A stretch of 64,000 bases of DNA from the NCBI GenBank assembly GCA_963834855.1, contig CAWIDH010000031.1, positions 1 through 64,000 on the forward strand, read 5' to 3'. Below the pieces are notes generated by a model. The model searched no databases, was not told the origin of the DNA, and was given only the letters and a program-made list of their open reading frames with translations. Both the position numbers and the translations under genes were made by a program. Positions 43,864 through 53,964 of the stretch are shown in pieces (the first letter of the stretch is position 1; every line of letters starts with the position of its first letter). The stretch comes from DATJKD01 sp963834855. GTDB lineage: Bacteria > Pseudomonadota > Gammaproteobacteria > Steroidobacterales > Steroidobacteraceae.

Positions 43864-45096
43864 ATGACAACGATAATGAGCCTGGTCGGCATCGTCACGC
43901 TGTTCGGCCTGGCGCTGCTCCTGTCCGAGAATCGCAGACATCTCAACTTCCGCACGCTCGGAACGGCCTTCGCCCTCCAGGTCGCGATCGCGGCACTGAT
44001 CCTCTACGTGCCGCGTGGCGACCTCGTGCTCAACGGGCTGGTGCAGGGCGTGCAGAACGTGATCGATTACGCGAACGTCGGCATCAAGTTCCTGTTCGGA
44101 CCGCTCGGGGAGAAGAAGGAAGGCGTGCTGATCTTCGCGATCCACGTGCTGCCGGTGATCGTGTTCTTCGCCTCGCTGATGGCGACGCTCTATTACCTCG
44201 GCATCATGCAGAAAGTCGTGTCGTTCCTGGGCGGGCTGCTGCACCGACTGCTGCAGACCAGCCGCACCGAGTCGATGTCGGCGGTGTCGAACATCTTCAT
44301 GGGCCACACCGAGGCGCCGCTGGTCGTGCGGCCCTACCTCGCCGGGACGACGAACTCGGAGCTGTTCGCGATCATGACGGTGGGCATGGCAACCATCGCA
44401 GGCGCGGTCATGGCCGGCTTCGCGGCGATGGGCGTGAGCCTCAAGTACCTGATCACGGCGAGCTTCATGGGCGCGCCGGGCGGACTCCTGATGGCGAAGA
44501 TCATCGTGCCGGAGACGGACTACCGCGACCCGAAGCTCGATCACGCCCAGTACAGCGAGGATGCGAAGCCGGTCAACATCTTCGAGGCCGCGGCCAACGG
44601 CGCGCGCGACGGACTGATGCTCGCGCTCAACATCGGTGCGATGCTGCTCGCCTTCATCGCGCTGATTGCGCTCGTGAACGGCATGATCGGCGGCATTGGC
44701 GGCCTCTTCGGGCTCGAGGACCTGACGTTCCAGAAGATCCTGGGTTACGTGCTCGCGCCGCTCGCCTTCGTACTCGGCGTGCCGTGGAGCGAAGCGGTCG
44801 CGGCCGGCAGCCTGATCGGGCAGAAGTTCGTCGTCAACGAGTTCGTCGCTTATGTGAACTTCGTCGACATCCGCTCGCAGCTTTCGAACCACACCCAGGT
44901 CGTGATGACCTTCGCGCTCTGCGGGTTCGCGAACCTGTCGTCGATCGCGATGATGCTGGGCGGTCTCGGCAGCCTGGTGCCCCAGCGCCGCTCCGACATC
45001 GCGCGGATGGGCCTCAAGGCCGTCGTGGCCGGCACGCTCGCGAGCCTGATGAGCGGGACGCTGGCGGGTCTGTTCGTGTCGCTGCAGGCGCCCTGA
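43864..45096 (+). CDS. Concentrative nucleoside transporter
   Basis: A 410-residue CNT/NupC-family transporter that imports nucleosides with protons or sodium. It has eight or more membrane helices, the SRTESMSAVSNIFMGHTEAPLVVRPYL substrate loop near residue 145 and the WSEAVAAGSLIGQKFVVNEFVAY motif near 310. A TACAAT box (43827-43832) 32 bases upstream of the ATG could be its -10. It is followed by deoB after 18 bases. Confidence 0.95.
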   Translation: MTTIMSLVGIVTLFGLALLLSENRRHLNFRTLGTAFALQVAIAALILYVPRGDLVLNGLVQGVQNVIDYANVGIKFLFGPLGEKKEGVLIFAIHVLPVIVFFASLMATLYYLGIMQKVVSFLGGLLHRLLQTSRTESMSAVSNIFMGHTEAPLVVRPYLAGTTNSELFAIMTVGMATIAGAVMAGFAAMGVSLKYLITASFMGAPGGLLMAKIIVPETDYRDPKLDHAQYSEDAKPVNIFEAAANGARDGLMLALNIGAMLLAFIALIALVNGMIGGIGGLFGLEDLTFQKILGYVLAPLAFVLGVPWSEAVAAGSLIGQKFVVNEFVAYVNFVDIRSQLSNHTQVVMTFALCGFANLSSIAMMLGGLGSLVPQRRSDIARMGLKAVVAGTLASLMSGTLAGLFVSLQAP

Positions 45097-45114
45097 GCCA
45101 CGGGAGGGCAGACC

Positions 45115-46315
45115 ATGACGCGCGCCGTGATCCTCGTGCTCGACTCCTTCGGCATCGGCGCCGCCGCCGACGCGGGTCATTTCGGCGACGTGGGCGCCGA
45201 CACCCTGGGCCACATCGCCGAACGGCGCGCACGCGCCGGCCGGCCGCTCAAGCTCCCGAACCTCGCGCGGCTGGGCCTGCTGCACGCCGCGAGAGAGAGC
45301 AGCGGGCGCTTTCCCGAGGGCTGCGACACGGCGGTCACCATCACGGGCGCGTACGGCTATGCAGCGGAAATCAGCACCGGCAAGGACACGCCGAGCGGTC
45401 ACTGGGAAATGGCCGGCGTACCGGTGCTCTACGAGTGGGGCTATTTCCGCGGCGAGCGGAACACCTTCCCGGAGCCGCTGCTCGCGAAGCTGATCGAGCG
45501 CGGCCGGCTGCCGGGGGTGCTCGGCAACTGTCACGCCTCGGGGACGGAGATCATCGAGCGGCTGGGCGAGGAGCACGTGCGGACGGGCAAGCCCATCGTC
45601 TACACCTCGGCCGACAGCGTCTTCCAGATCGCGGCCCACGAGGAAGCCTTCGGCCTCGAACGACTGCTCGATCTGTGCCTGGTCGCGCGCGAGCTGGTCG
45701 ACGAGTACCGCATCGGCCGCGTGATCGCGCGGCCGTTCGTGGGGAGCGAGCGCGCGCGACTTCGTGCGGACCGGCAACCGCCGCGACTACGCGGTGCCGC
45801 CGCCGGCGCCGACCGTGCTCGACAAGCTGGTCGAGGCCGGCGGCGAAGTGATCGGCATCGGCAAGATCCCGGACATCTTCGCGCACCAGGGCATCAGCCG
45901 CGCGATCAAGGCCACGGGGAACGCGGCCCTGTTCGACGCGACGCTGGCAGTGCTCGACACCGCGCCGGATCGAGCAATGGTGTTCAGCAACTTCGTCGAT
46001 TTCGACATGCTTTACGGCCACCGCCGGGACGTCGACGGCTACGCCACGGCGCTCGAGTATTTCGACTCCCGGATGCCGGAGCTCGTTGCCCGGCTCGGCG
46101 CGGACGACATCGCCATACTGAGCGCCGATCACGGCTGCGACCCGACCTGGCCCGGCAGCGACCACACGCGCGAGTACGTGCCGGTGCTCGCCTGCGGTCC
46201 GGGCGTGCCCGCAGGATCGATCGGCCGGCGCTCGACCATTGCCGACATCGGGCAGAGCCTCGCCACGCATTTCGGGCTGCCGGCGATGGGCTATGGGACC
46301 AGCTTCCTGCAGTGA
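45115..46315 (+). CDS. deoB: Phosphopentomutase (one-base frame break)
   Basis: DeoB interconverts (deoxy)ribose-1-P and (deoxy)ribose-5-P. The frame starts VILVLDSFGIGAAADAGHFGDVGADTLGH with the metal-binding Asp, holds to GSERAR, then needs one base removed near 45755 to give DFVRTGNRRDYAVPPPAPTV and the end ADHGCDPTWPGSDHTREYVPVLA. Repaired length is 399 residues. GGGAGGG lies ahead of the ATG. It is cotranscribed with the nucleoside transporter. Confidence 0.94.
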
Positions 46316-46604
46316 TCGGCGGGTTCCGACTCTGCCACCGCGGGGGCGCCGGCATCGTTGGTTTTCATGGCCGCCTCCTTTGAAGCTTCACCTACGTCGC
46401 GGGTGCCTCAGCGTCACGACGGACAGCACGCGATCAACGTCGCCAAGCTCCCGCTAGGGCTTCCAGCTTCGGAAGTACAGGAACCACTGAACGTACTCGG
46501 GCGTGACGCGCGTGGCGCAATAGGGCCGCGGAGCGGCAGCGAGGCGCCACGTCCAACCAGAGGTGGCACGTTCCCGCGGAAACGTTTTCGGAACAATTCT
46601 CATT

Positions 46605-46868
46605 CGCTCGGCCATGCGGGGCCGGCGCGACGAGGCTCGTGCCCTCCTGCAAGAGCTGCTCTCCCGCAAACAGCATGTCTCGCCGTTCTTCATCGCAGTG
46701 GCGTACACCGGCCTCGGAGAATCGACGGCGGCGATCGACTGGCTTGAACGGGCGTACGCGGACCGGGACTGGCTGCTCTGCGTGCTCAAGACCGACCCGA
46801 TCTTCGATCCACTGCGCGGCGACGCGCGCTTTCAGGACCTGGTGCGGCGCATGAACTTTCCCACCTGA
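46605..46868 (+). pseudogene. 3' fragment of a TPR/TolB-type gene
   Basis: The translation RRDEARALLQELLSRKQHVSPFFIAVAYTGLGE through LKTDPIFDPLRGDARFQDLVRRMNFPT is the characteristic C-terminal end of TPR proteins of the TolB/adenylate-cyclase-associated type, but nothing upstream continues it. Between deoB and this fragment (46316-46604) I see no gene, only sequence without clear coding signal. It is likely the remnant of a deleted gene. Confidence 0.65.
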
Positions 46869-46875
46869 ATGCTCT

Positions 46876-48334
46876 CTACGGCGAAGCGACGCCCTGCTCC
46901 ACAACGGAGGCGCGGATCTTCGCGGCCAGCGTCGCAGCCTCCGACTTCACGCGCACGACATCGACCGTCAGCACTTCGCCCTCGCGCATGAGGACCTTGC
47001 CGTCCACGACGACGGTTACGACGTCCTGCTCGTCTGCGACGTAGACCAGGTGCGAAATCAGGTCGTAGAGCGGCGTGAAGTGCAGGTCGTCGAGCGAGAC
47101 CTGGATGAGGTCTGCCCGTCGCCCGACGGTCAATGAGCCGATCTGGTCACCGAGCCCGATCGCCCTGGCACCCTCGGCGGTCGCCATCCTGAGCGCCGTC
47201 TTTGCCGGCACGACCTGCGGATCCATCGTCGAGACCTTCTGCAGGAAGGCGGCGAGACGCATCTCCTCCCACAGATCGAGGTCGTTGTTGGTCGCCGCCC
47301 CATCCGTGCCCAGCCCCACCGCGACACCCGCCTCGAGCAGCTTCGTGATGGGCGCGACTCCCGAGGAGATCTTCATGTTCGAGGTCGGGTTGTGGATGGC
47401 CCCGACCTTGCGCCGCGCGAGGATCGGGATTTCCTCGTCCGTCGGATAGATGACGTGCGCGCCGATGGTCGGCCCGTCGAGAAACCCGATGTCCTCGAGC
47501 AGGTCGATCGGCGTCGTCGAATAGTTCTTCCGGGCGTAGTCGATCTCGAAGCGTGACTCGCAGAGGTGGATGCTGACGGGTACCCCCAGCTCGCGCGCCT
47601 TCGCGCGCACGGCCGTGAGCTGCGCCGGTTTCAGCGTGTAGACCGAGTGCGGGCCGATGACCGGGATGATCCGGTTGTTGCGGCCCTTCCAACGCGCGGC
47701 GAACTCCGCCGCGACCCGCAGTGAATCGGCGGCGTCGGCCGCATCCGGACTCTTCTGGTCGATGACCGTCGGCGCCACCAGCGCGCGCAGCCCGCAGCGC
47801 TCGACCGCCTGCGCCACGGCGTCGGGGTAGTAGTACATGTCGACGAAAGTCGTCGTCCCGCCGCGGATCATCTCCCAGCAGGCGAGCTCGGTGCCGATCC
47901 GCACGAACTCCGCGTCGACGAAGCGCACCTCGGTCGGGAAGATGTAGTTCGCGCAGCCAGTCCATCAGCTCGCGGTCGTCCGCGATGCCGCGCATCAGGG
48001 TCATGGCGGAATGCGCATGCCCGTTGATCAAGCCGGGCATGACGACCCGCCCGTCGCCGGGCAGGGTCTCGCCGGCACGATAGCGGGAGCCGATTTCGTC
48101 ACGAGGACCGACAGCGACGATCCGGCCGTCGTCGACGACGACGGCGCCTGCCTCGAGGACCGGCTGGTCACCGTCCATGGTAACCACGTGGTCGCCGAAC
48201 ACGATCAGGTCGGCGGGGATCCGGTCATCCGCCGGTTGCGCCGCGCAGCCGCTCGCGACGGCGATCGCGAGCGCTGTGAGCGCCGGGCACACGATCCGGC
48301 ACGCGGTCGGGCGTGCCCTCCCCGGCCGGCCCAT
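46876..48334 (-). CDS. Lipoprotein-type amidohydrolase, deaminase-like (one frame break)
   Basis: Repaired, a 485-residue amidohydrolase of the TRZ/ATZ group that includes methylthioadenosine/S-adenosylhomocysteine deaminases. A lipoprotein signal with lipobox VASGC is at residues about 15-30, then the metal site NGHAHS, HLCES, HVIYP and GTDGAATNN. One base must be removed near 47952, giving NYIFPTEVRFVDAEFV. It lies 10 bases downstream of the TonB receptor gene on the same strand, so the pair may take up and deaminate a shared substrate such as a purine nucleoside; that is inference. Confidence 0.85.
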
Positions 48335-48344
48335 CACCGGCGGC

Positions 48345-50640
48345 TCAGTCGAACCGCGCCCTGAACGACACGCCGATGATGCGCGGATCGTTGTCGAAGC
48401 CCGTCAGGTTGTTGAAGTCGATGGCACCCTTGACGTTCTCTTCGTCGGTGATGTTGCGGCCGAACACCGCGAACTCGTACTGGCCGTCGTTCATCGAGTA
48501 GCCGATGCGCAGGCCGCCCTCGTAGGTGTCGCTGCTCTTGAACTCCGTGGCCTCGTAGATGAAGAAATTCGTGTCGCCCTGGAAGGCCCAGTCCGTGAAC
48601 ACGAAGAACTCGCCGGCGTCGCCCACCGGCAGGCCGTAACGCGCGGTGACGGTCGCGATGTACTCCGGCGCCTGCGGGAAGGGGTTGCCGTCGATGATCG
48701 CCCGGCCGTTTCCGTCGAGCGGGTCGAGCACCGTGCAAAGCCCCGAACCGCAGGGGACTACCACCAGCTGGCTGTCCTCGATCTCCGTGTCGTTGTAGCT
48801 GAAGCCTGCCGTCAGCAGCAGCCGGTCGGTGACGAGGAACTCGCCGTCCAGGTCGAAGCCGACGCCGGTGCCCTGGTCGGCGTTTAGTACCTGGTTCAGG
48901 TTGCCGGCGCCACCAATTGCCGAGAGCTGCATGTCCTTGACCTCGTAGTAGAACACGGAGCCGTTCAGCCGCACGCGGTTGTCCGCGAGGAAGGACTTGA
49001 AGCCGGCCTCGATCGAATCGATGGTCTCGGAGTCGGCGATGGACGGCTCGAGCGAAGAACGCGACGTCCCGGCCCTGGATGGTCGGCGCGCGGAAGCCGC
49101 GCGCGTACCGACCGTAGACGCTGGAACGTCGTCACTCACCCGAAAGAGCAGCGCTGATGTCGCCGCTCACCTGCTCGTCGGAGACGTTCTGCGGCGTGAT
49201 CGGGAACAGCGGCGGCTTGGTGGCCGTCATGTCCTTGTCGTCGTCCGTGTAGCGCAGTCCGCCCGAGATCGTCACCGCATCGGACACGTCGTAACTCACG
49301 TGCCCGAACACCGCCCACGCGGTGTTCTCATGCGTGACGGTAGTCGGCGTAAACAGGTCGTTCGGATCCGGTGTCAGGAAGTTCCCAATGAACGTGTTTG
49401 TCGTCACGGAGAACTTGGAATCGAAGTAGTAGACGCCCGCCTGCCAGAAGAGCTGCTCGGTCGCCTGCGATGCGATGCGTATCTCCTGCGTGAACTGGTC
49501 CAGGTCGTCGATGCTGTCCTGGCTGGTTGCAGGGAACAGTATGCATTGATCACCCGGCTGGCTGCCCGGCGGGCAGGGCCCGACGAACGGAGGAAATCGG
49601 CGCCGAAGCCGCCGTCGATGTCGCCGAGGCTCTGCTCTCGGTGTTCTCGTAGGCGGTGATCGAGGTCAGCGTCGTGTCGCCGTCGAAGTCGTAGTCAAGG
49701 CGCAGCGATCCGCCGAGGCCCTCGGCGGACTGCGGGTTGTTGCGGACTTGACCGTCCCAGTCGTAGGAGACGGAGTCGCGGTCGTAGTTCGAGTTGAAGC
49801 CGTCGCTGCCCGGGCCCAGGACGTTGGCGCGGAAGATCGACGCGGTGCCGTCGATGTCGCGGCCATGGACGTTGAGGAGCGCGCTGAATGACTCCGTCGG
49901 CTCGAGCAGGAGCTGTCCCCGCCAGGCGAACTCGTCGAAGCTGCCCATGGCGTCGCTCTCGGCCGGTGAAGGTGTTGTCGATCCAGTCGCCACGCGACTG
50001 GTAGAGCACCGCCAGTCGGCGCCGAGATCGTGTCGGACAGGCCCGCCGCCGATCGCGCCCTGGACGTTCGTCGTATCGAGCTCGCCATAGCTCAGGGCCA
50101 CGTCGGCATCGAAGTCCTGGCTGGGCTTCTTCGTGTCGAACTTGACGATGCCTGCCGGGGTGTTGCGCCCGAACAGCGTGCCCTGCGGCCCGCGCAGCAC
50201 CTCGACCCGCTCGATGTCGAAGAGCGGCGAGCTCTTCAGGATCACGTTCTCGAGGACGACCTCGTCGACGATGACCGACACCGGCTGCGACGCGGCAAGG
50301 TCGAAGTCGGTGTTGCCGAGGCCGCGGATGTAGAACCGCGGCGCCAGGCGGCCGTTCGACGACTCGGCATAGAGGCTCGGAACCCGCGTCGCGAGCGCGC
50401 GTATGTCCTCGCCGCCCTCGAACAGCGCGTCCATCCGCGCGCCCTCGAGCGCCGTTACGGAGATCGGCACCTCCATCGAGTTCTCCGCGCGACGCTCGCG
50501 GTGACGATGACTTCCTCGAGCTGGCCCGCCTCCTGCGCCAGTGCGGTGCCGGTGCCGGCCGCGAGCGCGGCTGCTGCGAGCGTCTGCGCGCAGGCGCGCG
50601 CCAACGGCCGAATCGAAACGGTCTTCGGTGCCAAGGTCAT
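48345..50640 (-). CDS. TonB-dependent receptor (many frame breaks)
   Basis: The start at 50640 has a signal peptide (ACAQTLAAAALAAGTGTALA) and a TonB box EEVIVTAS. The plug domain reads VPSLYAESSNGRLAPRFYIRGLGNTDFD and VEVLRGPQGTLFGRNTPAG, and the barrel ends FGRNITDEENVKGA...SFRARFD. Shifts occur near 50505, 50045, 50010, 49965, 49640, 49590 and several between 49135 and 49030; some fit an added base, others a lost one. An outer-membrane importer is clear; its substrate is not. Decay or error cannot be told apart here. Confidence 0.85.
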
Positions 50641-50773
50641 CTCCCCCCGTCAGGCTGTTTGTGGAGTTGCGCGCGGATCGCGCGTCGCGAATGTGGCGGC
50701 GAGTATAGGCGGTCCTCGCGGGCCGAATCCAGAACGTGCCACGAAGGGGTCCGCCGTCAGGGCCGTCCAGCGT

Positions 50774-50807
50774 CCCGATTCATCGGGTCGGCCATCGTGT
50801 GTAGAAT
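50774..50807 (+). promoter_or_regulatory. Candidate deoD promoter with palindromic operator
   Basis: A TAGAAT -10 box (50802-50807) lies 17 bases from a weak TTCATC -35. The perfect palindrome CCCGAT-TC-ATCGGG (50774-50787) overlaps that -35, as a repressor site would. It is in the divergent gap between the TonB receptor and deoD, so it could control both. This rests on pattern only. Confidence 0.4.
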
Positions 50808-50829
50808 CGACGACCCGCGCCAGTGATCC

Positions 50830-51543
50830 ATGGCAACCAAGCACATCAACGCCCAGCCGGGCGATTTCGCCGAGACCGTCCTGATGCCCGGCGACCCGCT
50901 GCGGGCCCAGCACATCGCCGAGCACTATCTCGAGGATGCCCGGCGCGTGAACGACGTGCGCAACATGTGGGGCTACACCGGCCGCTACCGGGGTAAGCCG
51001 TGCTCGGTGATGGCCTCGGGCATGGGCATACCGTCCGCGTCGATCTACTGCCACGAGCTCTTCGCGGAATACGGGGTCAAGCGCATCATCCGCGTCGGCA
51101 GCTGCGGCTCCGTTCATCCCGCGGTCAAGTTGCGCGACATCGTGATCGCGATGGGCGCCTCGACCGACTCCGGCGTCAACCGGATGCGCTTCCGCGGCTA
51201 TGATTTCGCAGCAATCGCGAGCTTCGCCCTGCTGCGCGCGGCGGTTCGGCTCGCCGAAAAGGGCGGGCTCAGTTTTCACGTGGGCAACGTATTCTCGGCG
51301 GATCTCTTCTACACACCCGAGCCGGAAATGTTCGACGTCATGCGCAAGTACGGCATCGTCGGAGTGGAGATGGAGGCCGCCGGCATCTACGGCGTGGCGG
51401 CGGAGTTCGGCGCCGAGGCACTCGCGATCTGCACGGTGAGCGACGACATCCCGGGCGGCGCGGCGCTGAGCGCGGCCGAGCGGCAGACGAGCTTCGACCA
51501 GATGATCCGCCTCGGCCTCGACACGGCGGTCGGCGCCTCATGA
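50830..51543 (+). CDS. deoD: Purine-nucleoside phosphorylase, DeoD type
   Basis: A 237-residue hexameric-type purine-nucleoside phosphorylase that splits purine (deoxy)nucleosides into base and (deoxy)ribose-1-P. Visible are MPGDPLRAQHIAEHYLED, the phosphate-binding RVGSCGSV near residue 88, GVEMEAAGIYGVA near 178 and the catalytic Asp in TVSDDI near 204. It heads deoD-deoC-ALDH-ALDH' on the plus strand. Confidence 0.97.
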   Translation: MATKHINAQPGDFAETVLMPGDPLRAQHIAEHYLEDARRVNDVRNMWGYTGRYRGKPCSVMASGMGIPSASIYCHELFAEYGVKRIIRVGSCGSVHPAVKLRDIVIAMGASTDSGVNRMRFRGYDFAAIASFALLRAAVRLAEKGGLSFHVGNVFSADLFYTPEPEMFDVMRKYGIVGVEMEAAGIYGVAAEFGAEALAICTVSDDIPGGAALSAAERQTSFDQMIRLGLDTAVGAS

Positions 51544-51565
51544 GCCGCGGGCAGGAAAGCAGGTG

Positions 51566-52492
51566 ATGAGCACCGCCATCGAAACTCTCGCTCCGCGGCT
51601 TCCGGCGCTCGACCGCGTCACGCGCGTCGACCAGGTCGGCGTCGAGGAGCGGGTCGCGCGCTTCTGCACCCGCAGCATCAAGAAGGAATCGAAGGTCCAC
51701 GCGCTCAAGCTCGCGCTCAGCATGATCGACCTGACGACGCTCGAGGGCCAGGACACGCCCGGCAAGGTGACGCAGCTCTGCCGCAAGGCGGCGCATCTGC
51801 ACGATGCGCTGCCCGGGCTGCCGCACGTAGCGGCCGTGTGCGTCTACCCGACGATGGTCGGCGTGGCGCGCAAGGCGCTCGCCGGCCACGACATCAAGGT
51901 CGCCTCGGTCGCCACCGCATTCCCGAGCGGCATGGCGCCGCTCGAAATCAAGCTCGAGGAGACGCGGATCGCGGTCGAGGAAGGCGCCGACGAGATCGAC
52001 ATGGTGATCGCGCGCGGCGCGTTCCTGCAGGGCGATTACCAGCGCGTGTTCGACGAGATCGTGGCGGTCAAGGACGCCTGCGGCGCCGCGCATCTCAAGG
52101 TAATCCTCGAGACCGGCGAGCTCGGCACGCTCGACCGCGTGCGGCGCGCAAGCGTGCTCGCGATCCACGCCGGCGCTGATTTCATCAAGACCTCGACAGG
52201 CAAGATCCAGCCCGCGGCGACGATGCCCGTCACGCTGGTGATGCTGCAGGCCATCCGCGACCACTTCCGCGCGACCGGCCGCATGGTCGGCATGAAGCCC
52301 GCCGGCGGCATCGCGAAGGCCAAGCAGGCGATCCACTACCTCGTCATGTTGCGCGAAACGCTGGGCGAAGCCTGGCTCACGCCGGACTGGTTCCGGTTCG
52401 GCGCCAGCAGCCTCGCGAACGACCTGCTCATGCAGCTCGAGAAGCAGCGCACGGGCGTATACCAGTCGGGCGACTACTTCTCGAGGGACTGA
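51566..52492 (+). CDS. deoC: Deoxyribose-phosphate aldolase
   Basis: A 308-residue class I aldolase that cleaves deoxyribose-5-P to acetaldehyde and glyceraldehyde-3-P. The Schiff-base lysine is in GADFIKTSTGK near residue 210, and VCVYPTMVGVARKAL and DEIDMVIARGAFL are family blocks. It is about 50 residues longer at the N-terminus than E. coli DeoC, as in the longer subfamily. ATG at 51566 is preferred to the GTG just before it. It lies 22 bases after deoD. Confidence 0.96.
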   Translation: MSTAIETLAPRLPALDRVTRVDQVGVEERVARFCTRSIKKESKVHALKLALSMIDLTTLEGQDTPGKVTQLCRKAAHLHDALPGLPHVAAVCVYPTMVGVARKALAGHDIKVASVATAFPSGMAPLEIKLEETRIAVEEGADEIDMVIARGAFLQGDYQRVFDEIVAVKDACGAAHLKVILETGELGTLDRVRRASVLAIHAGADFIKTSTGKIQPAATMPVTLVMLQAIRDHFRATGRMVGMKPAGGIAKAKQAIHYLVMLRETLGEAWLTPDWFRFGASSLANDLLMQLEKQRTGVYQSGDYFSRD

Positions 52493-52494
52493 CG

Positions 52495-53964
52495 ATGGCG
52501 CGACCGGACACGAAGCTCAGGTTCGACACGGGCTGGCAGTACTCGCCGGCTCCCGAGAGCACCGATCACGTGCGGATCGATCCGCAGTACGAGCTCTTCA
52601 TCGGCGGCGAGTTCGTGGCACCGCGCAAGAAGCAGTATTTCGAGACCATCAACCCGGCGCGCGCGCAGATGCTCGCGCGCGTCGCACGCGCGGACGCCGG
52701 TGACGTCGACCGGGCTGTCAAGGCCGCACGACACGCATACCAGCGCACCTGGTCCAGGACCCGGCCGGCCGAGCGCGGCAAGTACCTGTACCGCATCGCG
52801 CGCGCGCTGCAGGAGCGCTCGCGCGAATTCGCCGTAGTCGAGTCGCTCGACGGCGGCAAGCCGATCCGCGAATCGCGCGACGTCGACGTGCCGCTGGCGG
52901 CCGCGCACTTCTTCTACTACGCGGGTTGGGCCGACAAGCTCGACTATGCGTTCCCGGGCCGGCGCGCCGTGCCGCTCGGCGTCGCGGGCCAGATCATCCC
53001 GTGGAACTTCCCGCTGCTGATGGCCGCCTGGAAGATCGCCCCGGCGCTCGCCTGCGGCAACACGGTCGTGCTCAAGCCCGCGGAGACGACTCCGCTCACG
53101 GCGCTGAAGCTCGCGGAGCTGATGCGCGACGTCGACCTGCCGCCCGGCGTGGTGAACATCATCACCGGCGCCGGTGACACCGGCGCCGCGCTCGTCGAGC
53201 ACGGGGACGTCGACAAGATCGCGTTCACCGGGTCGACCGAGGTCGGCCGCCTGATACAACGCAAGCTCGCCGGCACCGCCAAGCACTACACGCTCGAGCT
53301 CGGCGGCAAGGCCGCAAACATCATCTTCGCGGATGCGGCGCTCGACCAGGCTGTCGAGGGTATCGTCGACGGCATCTTCTTCAACCAGGGTCATGTCTGC
53401 TGCGCCGGGTCCCGCCTGCTGGTGCAGGAATCCGTGGCCGACGAGGTGATTGCCAAGCTCAAGGACCGCATGGAGACGCTGATCGTCGGCGATCCCATCG
53501 ACAAGAACACCGACATCGGCGCGATCAACTCCGCGGCGCAGCTCGCGAGGATCGAGGACTATCTGGCGCTGGGGCAGGCCGAGGGCGGCGAGATGCACCA
53601 GAGCTCGGCGAGCCTGCCCGGAACGGGCTACTGGTGCCGGCCGACGCTCTTCACCGGGGTGTCGCAGTCGAGCCGCGTCGTACAGGAGGAGATCTTCGGA
53701 CCAGTGCTGGCCATCCAGACGTTCCGGACGTTCCAGGAGGCGCTCGACAAGGCCAACAACACGCCCTACGGGCTGTCGGGCGGCGTGTGGACGGACAAGG
53801 GTGCGAAGATCTTCCGGATGACCCGCGCCATCCGCGCCGGGGTCGTCTGGGCCAACACCTTCAACAAGTTCGATCCGACCGCGCCCTTCGGCGGCTACAA
53901 GGAAAGCGGTATGGGCCGCGAGGGTGGCCTGCACGGCCTCGATGCCTACGTGAGGCTGGTCTGA
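52495..53964 (+). CDS. Aldehyde dehydrogenase
   Basis: A 489-residue NAD(P)-dependent aldehyde dehydrogenase. IPWNFPLLMAAWKIAPAL is the cofactor-binding start, LELGGKAANIIF holds the general-base Glu, and NQGHVCCAGSRLL holds the catalytic Cys near residue 302. The start is two bases after the deoC stop. In this operon the natural substrate would be the acetaldehyde released by DeoC, giving acetate; that is inference from context. Confidence 0.94.
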   Translation: MARPDTKLRFDTGWQYSPAPESTDHVRIDPQYELFIGGEFVAPRKKQYFETINPARAQMLARVARADAGDVDRAVKAARHAYQRTWSRTRPAERGKYLYRIARALQERSREFAVVESLDGGKPIRESRDVDVPLAAAHFFYYAGWADKLDYAFPGRRAVPLGVAGQIIPWNFPLLMAAWKIAPALACGNTVVLKPAETTPLTALKLAELMRDVDLPPGVVNIITGAGDTGAALVEHGDVDKIAFTGSTEVGRLIQRKLAGTAKHYTLELGGKAANIIFADAALDQAVEGIVDGIFFNQGHVCCAGSRLLVQESVADEVIAKLKDRMETLIVGDPIDKNTDIGAINSAAQLARIEDYLALGQAEGGEMHQSSASLPGTGYWCRPTLFTGVSQSSRVVQEEIFGPVLAIQTFRTFQEALDKANNTPYGLSGGVWTDKGAKIFRMTRAIRAGVVWANTFNKFDPTAPFGGYKESGMGREGGLHGLDAYVRLV

